Source: Micrococcales bacterium 31B
GTDB taxonomy: Bacteria > Actinomycetota > Actinomycetes > Actinomycetales > Dermabacteraceae
Assembly: GCA_022803075.1 (NCBI GenBank)
Contig: JAFFTF010000007.1
Span: forward strand, 98,815-148,967
Direction of reading: 5' to 3'
DNA: 50,153 nucleotides
Shown here in pieces: positions 14,951-23,004 of this stretch. Each line of letters starts with the position of its first letter. Position 1 is the stretch's first letter. Made by a program: the position numbers and the translations under genes. The notes below the pieces were generated by a model. It made no database searches and had not been told where the DNA came from. It saw only the letters and a program-made list of their open reading frames with translations.

Positions 14951-16780
14951 TTACTGGGATTGTTTGATGCGCTCCACGACCTCGTCGTAACGGGGCGAGT
15001 TCATGAAGTTGTCGACGCTCACGTGATCTGCGCTCGGCGCACCCTGGCGGGCCCGGTCGGTGAGGTCCTGGTGCGAGACCACGAGGTCGATGTCGTCGGT
15101 GAGGTTCGCGATCGCGACGTTCTTCACGGTCACGCCCTCGATGCCGGCCTTCTTGATCTTGTTGCGCAGCACACTCGCGCCCATGGCCGACGAGCCCATG
15201 CCCGCGTCGCACGCGAACACGATGTTGTGAATCGGCTTGGACGCCACGGGGGCCGCGTGGGCAGCCCCGGCCTCGGCCTCGGTGGGCCCGCTCTTGATGC
15301 GTTCCACGACTTCGTCGTAGCGCGGCGAGTTCATGAAGTTGTCGACGCTCACGTGGATGGCATCGGGAATGCCCTGGCGGGCGCGCTCGGTGAGGTCTTG
15401 ATGCGTCACGATCAGATCGACATCGTTCGTGAGGTTGGCGATCGCCACATTCTTCACCTCCACGCCCTCGATGCCGGCCTTCTTGATCTTGTTGCGCAGC
15501 ACGCTCGCGCCCATCGCCGACGAGCCCATGCCCGCGTCGCACGCGAACACGATGCGGGTGATGGTGCGGGGGTCGGCGAGGGTGGCGACGCCACCACCGG
15601 AGGCGACGCTCGCGCCGCCCGTGAGCGCGCCCGAGATGGACGACTTCTTGCCCTTGTTCGATTCCATCTGCGCGGTTGCGGCCGCGAGGTCGTCCTCGCC
15701 CTTGGTCGACTTCAAGATGACGGCCGCCACGAGGAACGTCACGACGGTCGCGACGACGATCGAGAGGATCACCGCGAAGCCCGCCTTCAGGCTGGGAATC
15801 TGGGTCGCGATCGCGATGATGGAACCGGGAGAGGCGGGGGCACGCAGGCCGCCGCCGAGCAGCATGTTGGTGGCGACGCCCGAGCCGCCGCCGAGGATCA
15901 CGGCGATGATAAGCAGCGGGCGCATCATCACGTACGGGAAGTAAATCTCGTGAATACCACCGAAGAAGTGAATGAGGGCGGCGCCCGGGGCAGAGGCCTT
16001 CGCCGCGCCCGAGCCAAAGATCATGAACGCGAGCAGAATGCCGAGGCCGGGGCCGGGGTTCGACTCGAGCAGGAACAGGATCGACTGGCCCGCCGTTTGA
16101 GCCTCTGAGATGCCAAGCGGCGTGAGCACGCCGTGGTTGATGGCGTTGTTCAGGAACAGCACCTTCGCAGGCTCGATCACGAGGCTCGCGAGCGGCAGCA
16201 GGTTGTTGTTGACCAAGAATTCGACACCACTACCGAGCCACGAGGTCAGCTTCTCGACCGCGGGGCCGATCAGCGAGCCACCCAGCAGCGCGAGGATGGC
16301 GCCGAGGATGCCGGCCGAGAAGTTGTTGATCAGCATCTCGAAGCCGGGGCGAATCTTGCCGTCCCACAGCGCGTCGGCCTTCTTCATGAGGTAGCCGCCG
16401 AGCGGCCCCATGATCATCGCACCGATAAACATGTGCACGTTCATGGGAACACCCGTGATCACGCCGATGGCGGCGATGGCGCCGACCACGCCGCCGCGCT
16501 GGCCGTATATCTTGTAGCCGCCCGTGTAGGCGATCAAGAGGGGCAGCAGGTAGTGAATGGTGGCGCCGATGAGGCCGATGTTGGTGCTGTAGGTCGCGTC
16601 GCCCACGGTGACCGTGGTGTCGCTCAAGAAACTAAACCCGGGCAGTAGGTTGTTGACGGCGAGGGCCGTGATCAGGCCCCACGCAATGAATGCACCGATG
16701 TTGGGCATAACCATGCCCGACAAGAAGGTGCCGAATTTTTGAACGGCGACTCGCGTGCCACCGGTTCCGGAATTTGCCAT
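14951..16780 (-). CDS. mtlA: Mannitol PTS permease EIICB with duplicated EIIB domain
   Basis: A 609-residue transporter. The EIIC membrane domain (about 10-350) includes 'MVMPNIGAFIAWGLITAL', 'GVPMNVHMFIGAMIMGPLGG' and 'FFGGIHEIYFPYVMM', the motif of the mannitol family's sugar site. After a Gly/Ser/Lys linker come two nearly identical EIIB domains, each with the phosphocysteine loop 'FACDAGMGSSAMG': Cys414 and Cys524, 110 residues apart. Normal MtlA carries one. The ATG at 16780 is chosen over an earlier in-frame start because GAGGG lies just upstream and family homology begins there. EIIA is provided by mtlF. Confidence 0.95.
   Translation of the reverse strand: MANSGTGGTRVAVQKFGTFLSGMVMPNIGAFIAWGLITALAVNNLLPGFSFLSDTTVTVGDATYSTNIGLIGATIHYLLPLLIAYTGGYKIYGQRGGVVGAIAAIGVITGVPMNVHMFIGAMIMGPLGGYLMKKADALWDGKIRPGFEMLINNFSAGILGAILALLGGSLIGPAVEKLTSWLGSGVEFLVNNNLLPLASLVIEPAKVLFLNNAINHGVLTPLGISEAQTAGQSILFLLESNPGPGLGILLAFMIFGSGAAKASAPGAALIHFFGGIHEIYFPYVMMRPLLIIAVILGGGSGVATNMLLGGGLRAPASPGSIIAIATQIPSLKAGFAVILSIVVATVVTFLVAAVILKSTKGEDDLAAATAQMESNKGKKSSISGALTGGASVASGGGVATLADPRTITRIVFACDAGMGSSAMGASVLRNKIKKAGIEGVEVKNVAIANLTNDVDLIVTHQDLTERARQGIPDAIHVSVDNFMNSPRYDEVVERIKSGPTEAEAGAAHAAPVASKPIHNIVFACDAGMGSSAMGASVLRNKIKKAGIEGVTVKNVAIANLTDDIDLVVSHQDLTDRARQGAPSADHVSVDNFMNSPRYDEVVERIKQSQ
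14954..15560 (-). repeat. Tandem duplication of the EIIB coding segment
   Basis: Two copies about 330 bp apart (about 14954-15230 and 15284-15560) remain very similar at the DNA level and almost identical in protein, indicating a recent duplication or ongoing gene conversion. Confidence 0.85.
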
Positions 16781-16840
16781 GAGAATCCCTCGAATGCAGG
16801 AAGATAGCCGTGAACCGCCAGTCAGGTTGATGTTCAGGGC

Positions 16841-16865
16841 ACGGCGCGGCCACTTGCCGCGCCGT
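16841..16865 (-). promoter_or_regulatory. Hairpin in the mtlA upstream region
   Basis: Perfect 9-bp inverted repeat ACGGCGCGG...CCGCGCCGT with a 7-nt loop, about 60 bp upstream of the mtlA start. It could be an attenuator or operator; no antiterminator gene is visible nearby. Confidence 0.4.
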
Positions 16866-16979
16866 TGTACCGAGTTAGCATACCGAAACAATGACCTACC
16901 TCACGTCATGGTCCAGCGAAAATATTCGGAATGTATGCGAGATGTGCAGCAGTGGTCGCGGCCCTCACGGTGGGTAAAA

Positions 16980-17000
16980 AGTGGTTACTCTCCACTAACC
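16980..17000 (+). promoter_or_regulatory. Nested dyads upstream of the MalQ-like gene
   Basis: AGTGG...CCACT (16980-16996) overlaps GGTTA...TAACC (16983-17000), about 60 bp before the start codon. A regulator site is plausible. Confidence 0.4.
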
Positions 17001-17062
17001 TTGCATAGTATTGAGTGGGTACGTGCAAGCATGGCAAGCAGACTGCAAGAAGAAGGTAGCGA

Positions 17063-19276
17063 ATGAGCGGCGAGAGCACCGCGAGTGACGGCATTTTCGA
17101 GAGTGATGCGGTGAGCCCCCCGCTTCCATCCGTAGACCGTGACCCCCTAGTGCGCCTCGCGCAGTCCTATGGCATCACCTGCGAGAACACCACCCCCGAC
17201 GCGGGAGTAGTGGCCGTGCCGTCAAGCACCCTGCAGTTAATCCTCGAGAGTTTTGGGGTGGACGCCTCGAGCGACGAGTCGGTAGCGAGGGCCCTGGAGG
17301 ACTTTTCGGACGCTCCGTGGCTGCGGGTGCTGCCCGCGCCACTGACCCTGCGTGAGGGGCAGGAACTTCCGTTCCACGTGTACGTTCCCCACGACTCCGC
17401 CGCGGGAGTGACCGCGACCCTCAGCCTGGAAGACGGCAAGACGCGCGAGTTTGCGCCCACCCTCGGTAACGACCTGCCCAAGCGGGTCCACGGCCGAGAC
17501 GTCACTCGCCTCGAGTTCGTCCTGCCCGCCGACCTGCCGGCGGGGTACCACGAACTGTCCACCTCGGCGTCCGACGACTCCACCGCCGTGATCGTCGCCC
17601 CGCAGCGGATCGAATACCAGGTCGACCTGGAGCGCCAGCCCGCGTGGGGCTTCTCGGGTCTCCTTTACGCCTTGCGCTCCAAACTGTCGTGGGGTCTCGG
17701 TGATTTCTCCGACGTGGCCGAGCTCGGCCATTCGGCGGGTTCGCATTTTGGCGCGGACTTTTTGATGCTCGCGCCTATTCACGCCTCGGAGACGCGGCCG
17801 CCATTCTCGGTGTCGCCTTTTCGCGCCTCGTCGCGCCGCTGGATCAACCCGATGTACGTGCGGGTGGAAGACATTCACGAGACGGCGTACGTGCGCCCCG
17901 AGAATCGCAGCCTGATCGACTGGCACTCTGACGATTCCCGCACGCTCAACAAGATCTCCGAGGTCATCGACCGCGACCGGGCGTGGGGCAGCAAGTTGTC
18001 GTCGCTGAACTTCGTCTATCAGGTACCGCGCAGCCCCTCGCGCGAGGCGCAGTTCGAGCGCTTCATCGAAGAGGGCGGCGACGACCTCCACAACTTCGCT
18101 GTGTATAGCGTGCTGCGGGCAGAAATTGGCATCGGCGATACGCGCTGGAAGACCGAGGCGCGCGATCCCAGCGCTCCACTCTCTCAAGAGGTCGCCGAGC
18201 AGCGAGTGCGCGACGTGCGGTTCCACATGTGGTTGCAGTGGGTCGCGGACCAGCAACTGGCGAACGCCCAGCGGGTGTGCCGCGAGGCCGGAATGCGCAT
18301 CGGCCTGCTGCGCGAGATCGTTCCCGGCGTCACCATCTACGGCGCGGATGCCTGGTGTGACCAGCATGTTTACGCTAGCGGCATGCGCCAGGGTAGCCCC
18401 GTCAGCGTGATTGCCGACGAGGACGGCGGCTGGGTGTGGGACCAGCCCGTATTTGACCCGCGCGCCCTGCGCGAGGCGGCCTATGCGCCGTTCCAGCACA
18501 TGATTCGCTCGCACATGCGTCACGCGGGCGCCGTGCGCGTGAGCCGCGCCCTCGACCTGTTTAAGCAATGGTGGGTGCCAGACGACGTCGACCCGTCCGA
18601 AGGCACGTGGGTGCACTACGACCACGAGGCGATGTTCAACATCATCGTCTTGGAGGCTCATCGTGCGGGGGCGCTCGTGATCGCCGACTCCGACGGCATG
18701 GACGAGCCCTGGATGCGAGATTACCTGCGCGAACGCGGGGTGCTAATCACGGCCATGCTGTGGAGCGAGAGCGACGCCGAGGGTAACGCCGTGCACCCGC
18801 GCGACTACCACAAGCAGACGTTTGCGACGCTCACGGCACACGACCTGCCGGCCCTCGCGGGGTACCTCGGCGGCGAACTCGTCGACGTGCGCAACCGGCT
18901 CGGCCTCATCAAGACCTCATTCGCCGAGGAACGCCTCGAAGACATTCGCGTGCGTCAGCCATACATACGTATGGCCCGCGAGGGCAAGTTCGTCGCAGAA
19001 GAAGCCACCGAGCGCCAAGTGATCGAGGGTCTGCACCGCTTCGTCGCGGCCAGCCCGGCCCTGCTCGTGAGCGTCAGCATCGCCGACGCCGTGGGTGAAC
19101 GCCGCGCGCCCTACGTCGCGGGTTCCCTCGATTCGTACCCGAACTGGAAACTCCCGCTCGCCGACTCGACGGGAGACAGCGTGACCGTGGATTCTATCCC
19201 CACGCATCCGCGCCTCGAGTCACTGGCCCGCGCCATTGCGCGCGTGCGCGGTCGCTTCGCGCCGCCCTCGGCGTAA
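17063..19276 (+). CDS. malQ: MalQ-family (GH77) protein with altered catalytic motifs
   Basis: A 737-residue protein aligned along its whole length with actinobacterial 4-alpha-glucanotransferases: an N-terminal beta domain, 'WGFSGLLYALRSKLSWGLGDF', 'ASSRRWINPMYVR', 'QWWVPDD', 'YDHEAMFNIIVLEAHRAGA', and 'TAHDLPALAGYL'. Family enzymes use an Asp in 'RIDH' as nucleophile and a Glu in 'GEDLG' as acid/base. Here these read 'RVSR' (492-495, Ser494 at the Asp position) and 'ADSDG' (541-545, Asp542 at the Glu position); only the third acid, Asp594, is kept. Ordinary disproportionation of maltodextrins is therefore doubtful; binding, regulation or altered chemistry are alternatives. The frame is intact with a good ribosome-binding site (GAAGG). 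Confidence 0.85.
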   Translation: MSGESTASDGIFESDAVSPPLPSVDRDPLVRLAQSYGITCENTTPDAGVVAVPSSTLQLILESFGVDASSDESVARALEDFSDAPWLRVLPAPLTLREGQELPFHVYVPHDSAAGVTATLSLEDGKTREFAPTLGNDLPKRVHGRDVTRLEFVLPADLPAGYHELSTSASDDSTAVIVAPQRIEYQVDLERQPAWGFSGLLYALRSKLSWGLGDFSDVAELGHSAGSHFGADFLMLAPIHASETRPPFSVSPFRASSRRWINPMYVRVEDIHETAYVRPENRSLIDWHSDDSRTLNKISEVIDRDRAWGSKLSSLNFVYQVPRSPSREAQFERFIEEGGDDLHNFAVYSVLRAEIGIGDTRWKTEARDPSAPLSQEVAEQRVRDVRFHMWLQWVADQQLANAQRVCREAGMRIGLLREIVPGVTIYGADAWCDQHVYASGMRQGSPVSVIADEDGGWVWDQPVFDPRALREAAYAPFQHMIRSHMRHAGAVRVSRALDLFKQWWVPDDVDPSEGTWVHYDHEAMFNIIVLEAHRAGALVIADSDGMDEPWMRDYLRERGVLITAMLWSESDAEGNAVHPRDYHKQTFATLTAHDLPALAGYLGGELVDVRNRLGLIKTSFAEERLEDIRVRQPYIRMAREGKFVAEEATERQVIEGLHRFVAASPALLVSVSIADAVGERRAPYVAGSLDSYPNWKLPLADSTGDSVTVDSIPTHPRLESLARAIARVRGRFAPPSA

Positions 19277-19290
19277 TCCGCCGCAACCGT

Positions 19291-19329
19291 ACAGAATAAG
19301 CCGCCCCGATGTGGGGCGGCTAATTCTGT
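19291..19329. terminator. Bidirectional terminator between malQ and pepN
   Basis: ACAGAAT-A-AGCCGCCCC pairs with GGGGCGGCT-A-ATTCTGT around GATGT. A- and T-rich outer parts make it usable from both sides. Confidence 0.85.
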
Positions 19330-19397
19330 GCCGTCGGGCAGCGGCACCCGGCCAACGGGCCGCGGCACCCGGCCCCCCGGGTACCGCTGCGACCCGA

Positions 19398-21986
19398 TTA
19401 CTGGCCGGACGCGGCGTCCACGGCCTGGCAGCGCAGCCACCGTGCCATGGTGTCGCGGCGCTCCGCGAGGCCGCGGCTCAGCGCCGTCACGGCGTCGGGA
19501 TTCGCCGCGAGCCACGCATCGACCTCGTCAACCAGGGCGGCCGACGTGAGCGAGAGCGGGAACAGGTCGAGCAGGCGGCCGGCGATCTCGTTCGTGCGCT
19601 CGGCGAAGATCTCGTTCACGCGCGCGAGCAGCGGCGTCACGAACGGCGCGAGCAGACTCGTGTCGTGCACGCGCTTGAAGCCCGTGATGATCGCGGTGAG
19701 GGTCTCGTTGGCGATGTCCTCGGTCAGCACGCGCTCGAACGTGGCGGCCTTGACCGCGGCATCCGGCACGGCCGCCGCCGCTGTCTCGAAGAAGCGCTGG
19801 CCACTTGCGGTGTTGTCTGCCTCGAGTTCGGCGGCGCGCGCGGCCTCGTCGGCGAGCCCCAGGCTGCTGAGCGAGATCACGAGGTCCCAGCGCAGGTCGG
19901 TGTCGATCTCGCGACCCGGCAGCGTCACGCTGCCATCGAGGAGACCCTGCAAGATGGCGCCGTGCTGAGGGGTCGAGGCGTGCTGCGAGAAGGCCTTCAA
20001 GAAGCCGAACTGGGCGTCGGAGTTGGCCTCGGCCGCCTCGGCGAGTTGCCAGAATCGATCGGCGGCGCGGCTCGTGAGGGCCTCGCGGCGCTCCGGTGCG
20101 ACGAACCCGCGTAAGGCCTCGCCCACCTGCGCCACCACGATGGTGCGCACGCCGGGGTGCTTGATGCCGCCGAGGTTTTCGAGGGCCGCGGCGACGTATG
20201 CGCTGGCCGGAAACTCTTCGTCGCGAGTTTGGTCCCACAAAATCGACCACAGCAGGGCCGAGGGAATCTGCGACTCGAGTTCGCCGAACGCACCCAGGTG
20301 GGCCACGGCGGTTTCGAGGGACGCGGCGTCCAGGCGCCACTTGCCGTAGGCCCAGTCCTCGTCATTGAGCAGCCACACATCGGCGCGCTTGCCGACCAGC
20401 TCGGGTACCTCGGTGCTGGCGCCGGCGATGTCGAGATCGAGGCGTTCGACGCGCTCAACACCGCTCTCGCTCACCGCGTAGCCGCCGATCACGAGGCGAT
20501 GCGGGCGCAACGTGGGGTGCTCGGCGGGGGCGGTCTGGGTGACGCGCATGGCCGTCACGGCGCCGTCCGCGGCGCGCTCCACCTCGAGGGTCTGCGTCGT
20601 GGGGCCTGCGTTTTCGAGCCACAACTGCGACCACTGGTCGAGTTCGCGCCCCGAGGCCGCCGAGAGCTCGGCGAGTAGGTCTTTCAGCTCGGTGTTGCCC
20701 CACGCGTGCTTCGCGAAGTACGCGCGCAGCCCCGCCATGAATTTGTCGGCGCCCACGTACGCGACGAGTTGGCGCAGCACCGAGGCACCCTTCGCGTAGG
20801 TGATGCCGTCGAAGTTGGTGACGACCGCGTCGAAATCCACCATGTCGGCCGCAATGGGGTGCGTCGAGGGCAGCTGGTCCTGTTCGAGCGCCCAGGCCTT
20901 CTCGTGCGAGAGGAACGTGGTCCACGCGTCCGCCCAGCGCGTCGCGCGCGCCTGGCACTCGGTCGAGGCAAACTCAGCGAACGACTCGTTCAGCCAAAGG
21001 TCGTCCCACCAGCGCATGGTGACGAGGTCGCCAAACCACATGTGCGCGAGCTCGTGCAGCACCGTGAGGGCGCGGCGCTCGCGGCGGCTCTCGGCGACCG
21101 CACCGCGGAACACGTACACCTCGGTGAAGGTCACAGCGCCCGCGTTCTCCATGGCGCCCGCGTTGTATTCGGGCACGAAAATCTGGTCGTACTTCTCGAA
21201 CGGGTACGCCACCCCAAATTCGCGTTCGAAGAACTCGAAGCCGCGCTTGGTGGTGTCGAGGAGTTCGTCGGCGTCGAGGTACTTGACGAGCGACTTGCGG
21301 GCGAACAACCCGAGGGGGATGGTGCGGCCGTCCGAGCTCGTCAGCTCGTCGCGCACGCCCTCGTAGGGGCCAGCGATCAGCGCCGTGATGTAACTCGAGA
21401 TACGGGGAGTGTCGGTGAATGACCACGTGGCGACCGCGTCCGAAACCGGCACCGGAGTGGGCGTGGGGGAGTTGGAGATGACGTTCCAGTGCGCGGGGGC
21501 GGTCACCGTGAACGCGAAGGCGGCCTTGAGGTCGGGCTGCTCGAACACGGGGTACATGCGGCGCGAGTCGGGCACCTCGAACTGCGTGTAGAGGTACACC
21601 TCGTTGTCTACGGGGTCGACGAAGCGGTGCAGGCCCTCGCCGGTGTTCATGAAGGCCCCGGTCGCGGTGATGCTGAGCGTGTTCGCGGCGGCCAGTTCGG
21701 GCAGCTGAATGCGGTAGCCGTCGAACGCGGTGGCCGGGTCGAGGGCCTCGCCATTCAGGTCGATGCTTTCGACGCTGGGGCCGATGAAATCAATGAACGT
21801 GGAGGCGCCGGGTTGAGCGCACGTGAAGGTCACGACGCTGTGGGTGCTGAAGGTCTTGTCGCCCGTGACGTCTAGGGTGATGTCGTAGCGCTCGACGCTG
21901 AGCAGGGCGGCGCGGGCCTGGGCCTCGGCGCGGGTCAAGTTAGCGGTGGCCGTTGACGCGCCGGTGGCGTGATGGCACAGGGTCAC
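19398..21986 (-). CDS. pepN: Aminopeptidase N (M1 family zinc metallopeptidase)
   Basis: An 862-residue cytoplasmic peptidase that removes N-terminal residues from peptides. The substrate N-terminus binding motif 'GAMENAGAVTF' and zinc site 'HELAHMWFGDLVTMRWW' plus the downstream Glu in 'LWLNESFAEF' are intact, and the catalytic Tyr region 'ITYAKGASVLRQL' is present. The C-terminal 350 residues are the helical ERAP1-like domain. The start is GTG 21986, supported by GGAG 6 nt upstream; 'NLTRAEAQARAALL' just after it is the usual actinobacterial PepN beginning. It is convergent with malQ across a shared terminator. Confidence 0.96.
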   Translation of the reverse strand: MTLCHHATGASTATANLTRAEAQARAALLSVERYDITLDVTGDKTFSTHSVVTFTCAQPGASTFIDFIGPSVESIDLNGEALDPATAFDGYRIQLPELAAANTLSITATGAFMNTGEGLHRFVDPVDNEVYLYTQFEVPDSRRMYPVFEQPDLKAAFAFTVTAPAHWNVISNSPTPTPVPVSDAVATWSFTDTPRISSYITALIAGPYEGVRDELTSSDGRTIPLGLFARKSLVKYLDADELLDTTKRGFEFFEREFGVAYPFEKYDQIFVPEYNAGAMENAGAVTFTEVYVFRGAVAESRRERRALTVLHELAHMWFGDLVTMRWWDDLWLNESFAEFASTECQARATRWADAWTTFLSHEKAWALEQDQLPSTHPIAADMVDFDAVVTNFDGITYAKGASVLRQLVAYVGADKFMAGLRAYFAKHAWGNTELKDLLAELSAASGRELDQWSQLWLENAGPTTQTLEVERAADGAVTAMRVTQTAPAEHPTLRPHRLVIGGYAVSESGVERVERLDLDIAGASTEVPELVGKRADVWLLNDEDWAYGKWRLDAASLETAVAHLGAFGELESQIPSALLWSILWDQTRDEEFPASAYVAAALENLGGIKHPGVRTIVVAQVGEALRGFVAPERREALTSRAADRFWQLAEAAEANSDAQFGFLKAFSQHASTPQHGAILQGLLDGSVTLPGREIDTDLRWDLVISLSSLGLADEAARAAELEADNTASGQRFFETAAAAVPDAAVKAATFERVLTEDIANETLTAIITGFKRVHDTSLLAPFVTPLLARVNEIFAERTNEIAGRLLDLFPLSLTSAALVDEVDAWLAANPDAVTALSRGLAERRDTMARWLRCQAVDAASGQ

Positions 21987-22077
21987 TGTGTCTCCTTTGT
22001 GAGGGGTTGTGGCTGGCAGGAACAGAATATTTGACCTGCGAGTGGTATGAAGCGGCTTGGGTGCGCGGGCCGCAAAT

Positions 22078-22089
22078 TATGCTGAGGGC
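22078..22089 (+). promoter_or_regulatory. Leaderless -10 element of the DsbA-like gene
   Basis: TATGCT, then 6 nt, then ATG 22090. Confidence 0.5.
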
Positions 22090-22713
22090 ATGACTGAAAA
22101 TACCGAGAGCACCCTGACTCCCGTAAGCTTTTATTTCGACCCCACGTGCCCCTGGGCCTGGATGACCTCGCGCTGGATCCTTGAGGCTCAGCAGGTGCGT
22201 GACATCAACGTGACGTTCAAGGTGATGAGCCTGGCGGTGCTGAACGAGGGCCGTGACCTCTCGCCCGAGTACCAAGAGCACCTGCGCACCGCGTGGTGGG
22301 GAGTGCGCGTGATCGTGGCGGCGCGCGAGCTGCACGGCGAAGAATACGTGCGCCGACTCTACGATGCGATCGGCACTCGCCTGCACCCGGGGCAGCAGAA
22401 GGATCGCATGGAGGTCATCAAGGCCTCGCTTGCCGAGGTGGGCCTGCCCGCCGACCTGATTCGCTTCGCAGAGTCGGACGAGTACGATGAGCAGCTGCGA
22501 GAGTCGCATGCCGAGGCGATGCGCCTGGTTGGCAACGATGTGGGCACCCCCGTTATCGTGGTGGGCGACGTGGGCTTCTTCGGCCCCGTCATCTCGCCGG
22601 CTCCCAAGGGGGAGGCAGCGGGTCGGCTGTGGGACGGCGTGTTGCTCGTGGGCGGCACTCCGGGCTTTTATGAGATCAAACGCACCCGCACCACGGGGCC
22701 GATCTTCGACTGA
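22090..22713 (+). CDS. DsbA-family mycothiol-dependent reductase (Rv2466c-like)
   Basis: A 207-residue cytoplasmic thioredoxin-fold protein with 'FYFDPTCPWAWMTSRW' at about 12-27. The Cys-Pro-Trp-Ala (CPWA) active site and the following Trp match the mycothiol-dependent nitroreductase / mycoredoxin-like DsbA group of actinobacteria. 'GTPVIVVGDVGFFGPVI' carries the cis-proline. The helical insert sits between the two thioredoxin halves. Family members reduce mycothiol-linked substrates during oxidative stress. No signal peptide, consistent with a cytoplasmic location. Confidence 0.85.
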   Translation: MTENTESTLTPVSFYFDPTCPWAWMTSRWILEAQQVRDINVTFKVMSLAVLNEGRDLSPEYQEHLRTAWWGVRVIVAARELHGEEYVRRLYDAIGTRLHPGQQKDRMEVIKASLAEVGLPADLIRFAESDEYDEQLRESHAEAMRLVGNDVGTPVIVVGDVGFFGPVISPAPKGEAAGRLWDGVLLVGGTPGFYEIKRTRTTGPIFD

Positions 22714-22738
22714 CCGCGTGCCGGTGCGGACGCCTCGT

Positions 22739-22778
22739 GCCCGCCTCTCCCGTTCGCACGGGTGGGGCGGGCGATTTT
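22739..22778 (+). terminator. Intrinsic terminator
   Basis: A 15-nt arm GCCCGCCTCTCCCGT pairs with ACGGGTGGGGCGGGC around TCGC (one mismatch, one G-T), followed by GATTTTATAT. Confidence 0.9.
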
Positions 22779-23004
22779 ATATATGCGCAGGAGTGGATGC
22801 CGCGTGCCACGGCGGGGTTTTGGTGAGGTGCGTGCTGCAAAACTTTCAGAATCTTGCCTCCTTAGGGCGTGTCGGGGCGCCCATGGCCGTGCCGTCGAAG
22901 ATATTTGCGCAGACCAGGAGCCGGGTTAACCTGCCACAACATTCAACTGGCGGCACGTCGATTACTCAAAGTATCCCTGCGGTAACTCAACGCAAGGAGA
23001 GATT

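Noticed and set aside
16781-16891. Longer N-terminus for MtlA from an upstream start
   Set aside because: The added residues lack homology and the ATG at 16780 has a good ribosome-binding site.
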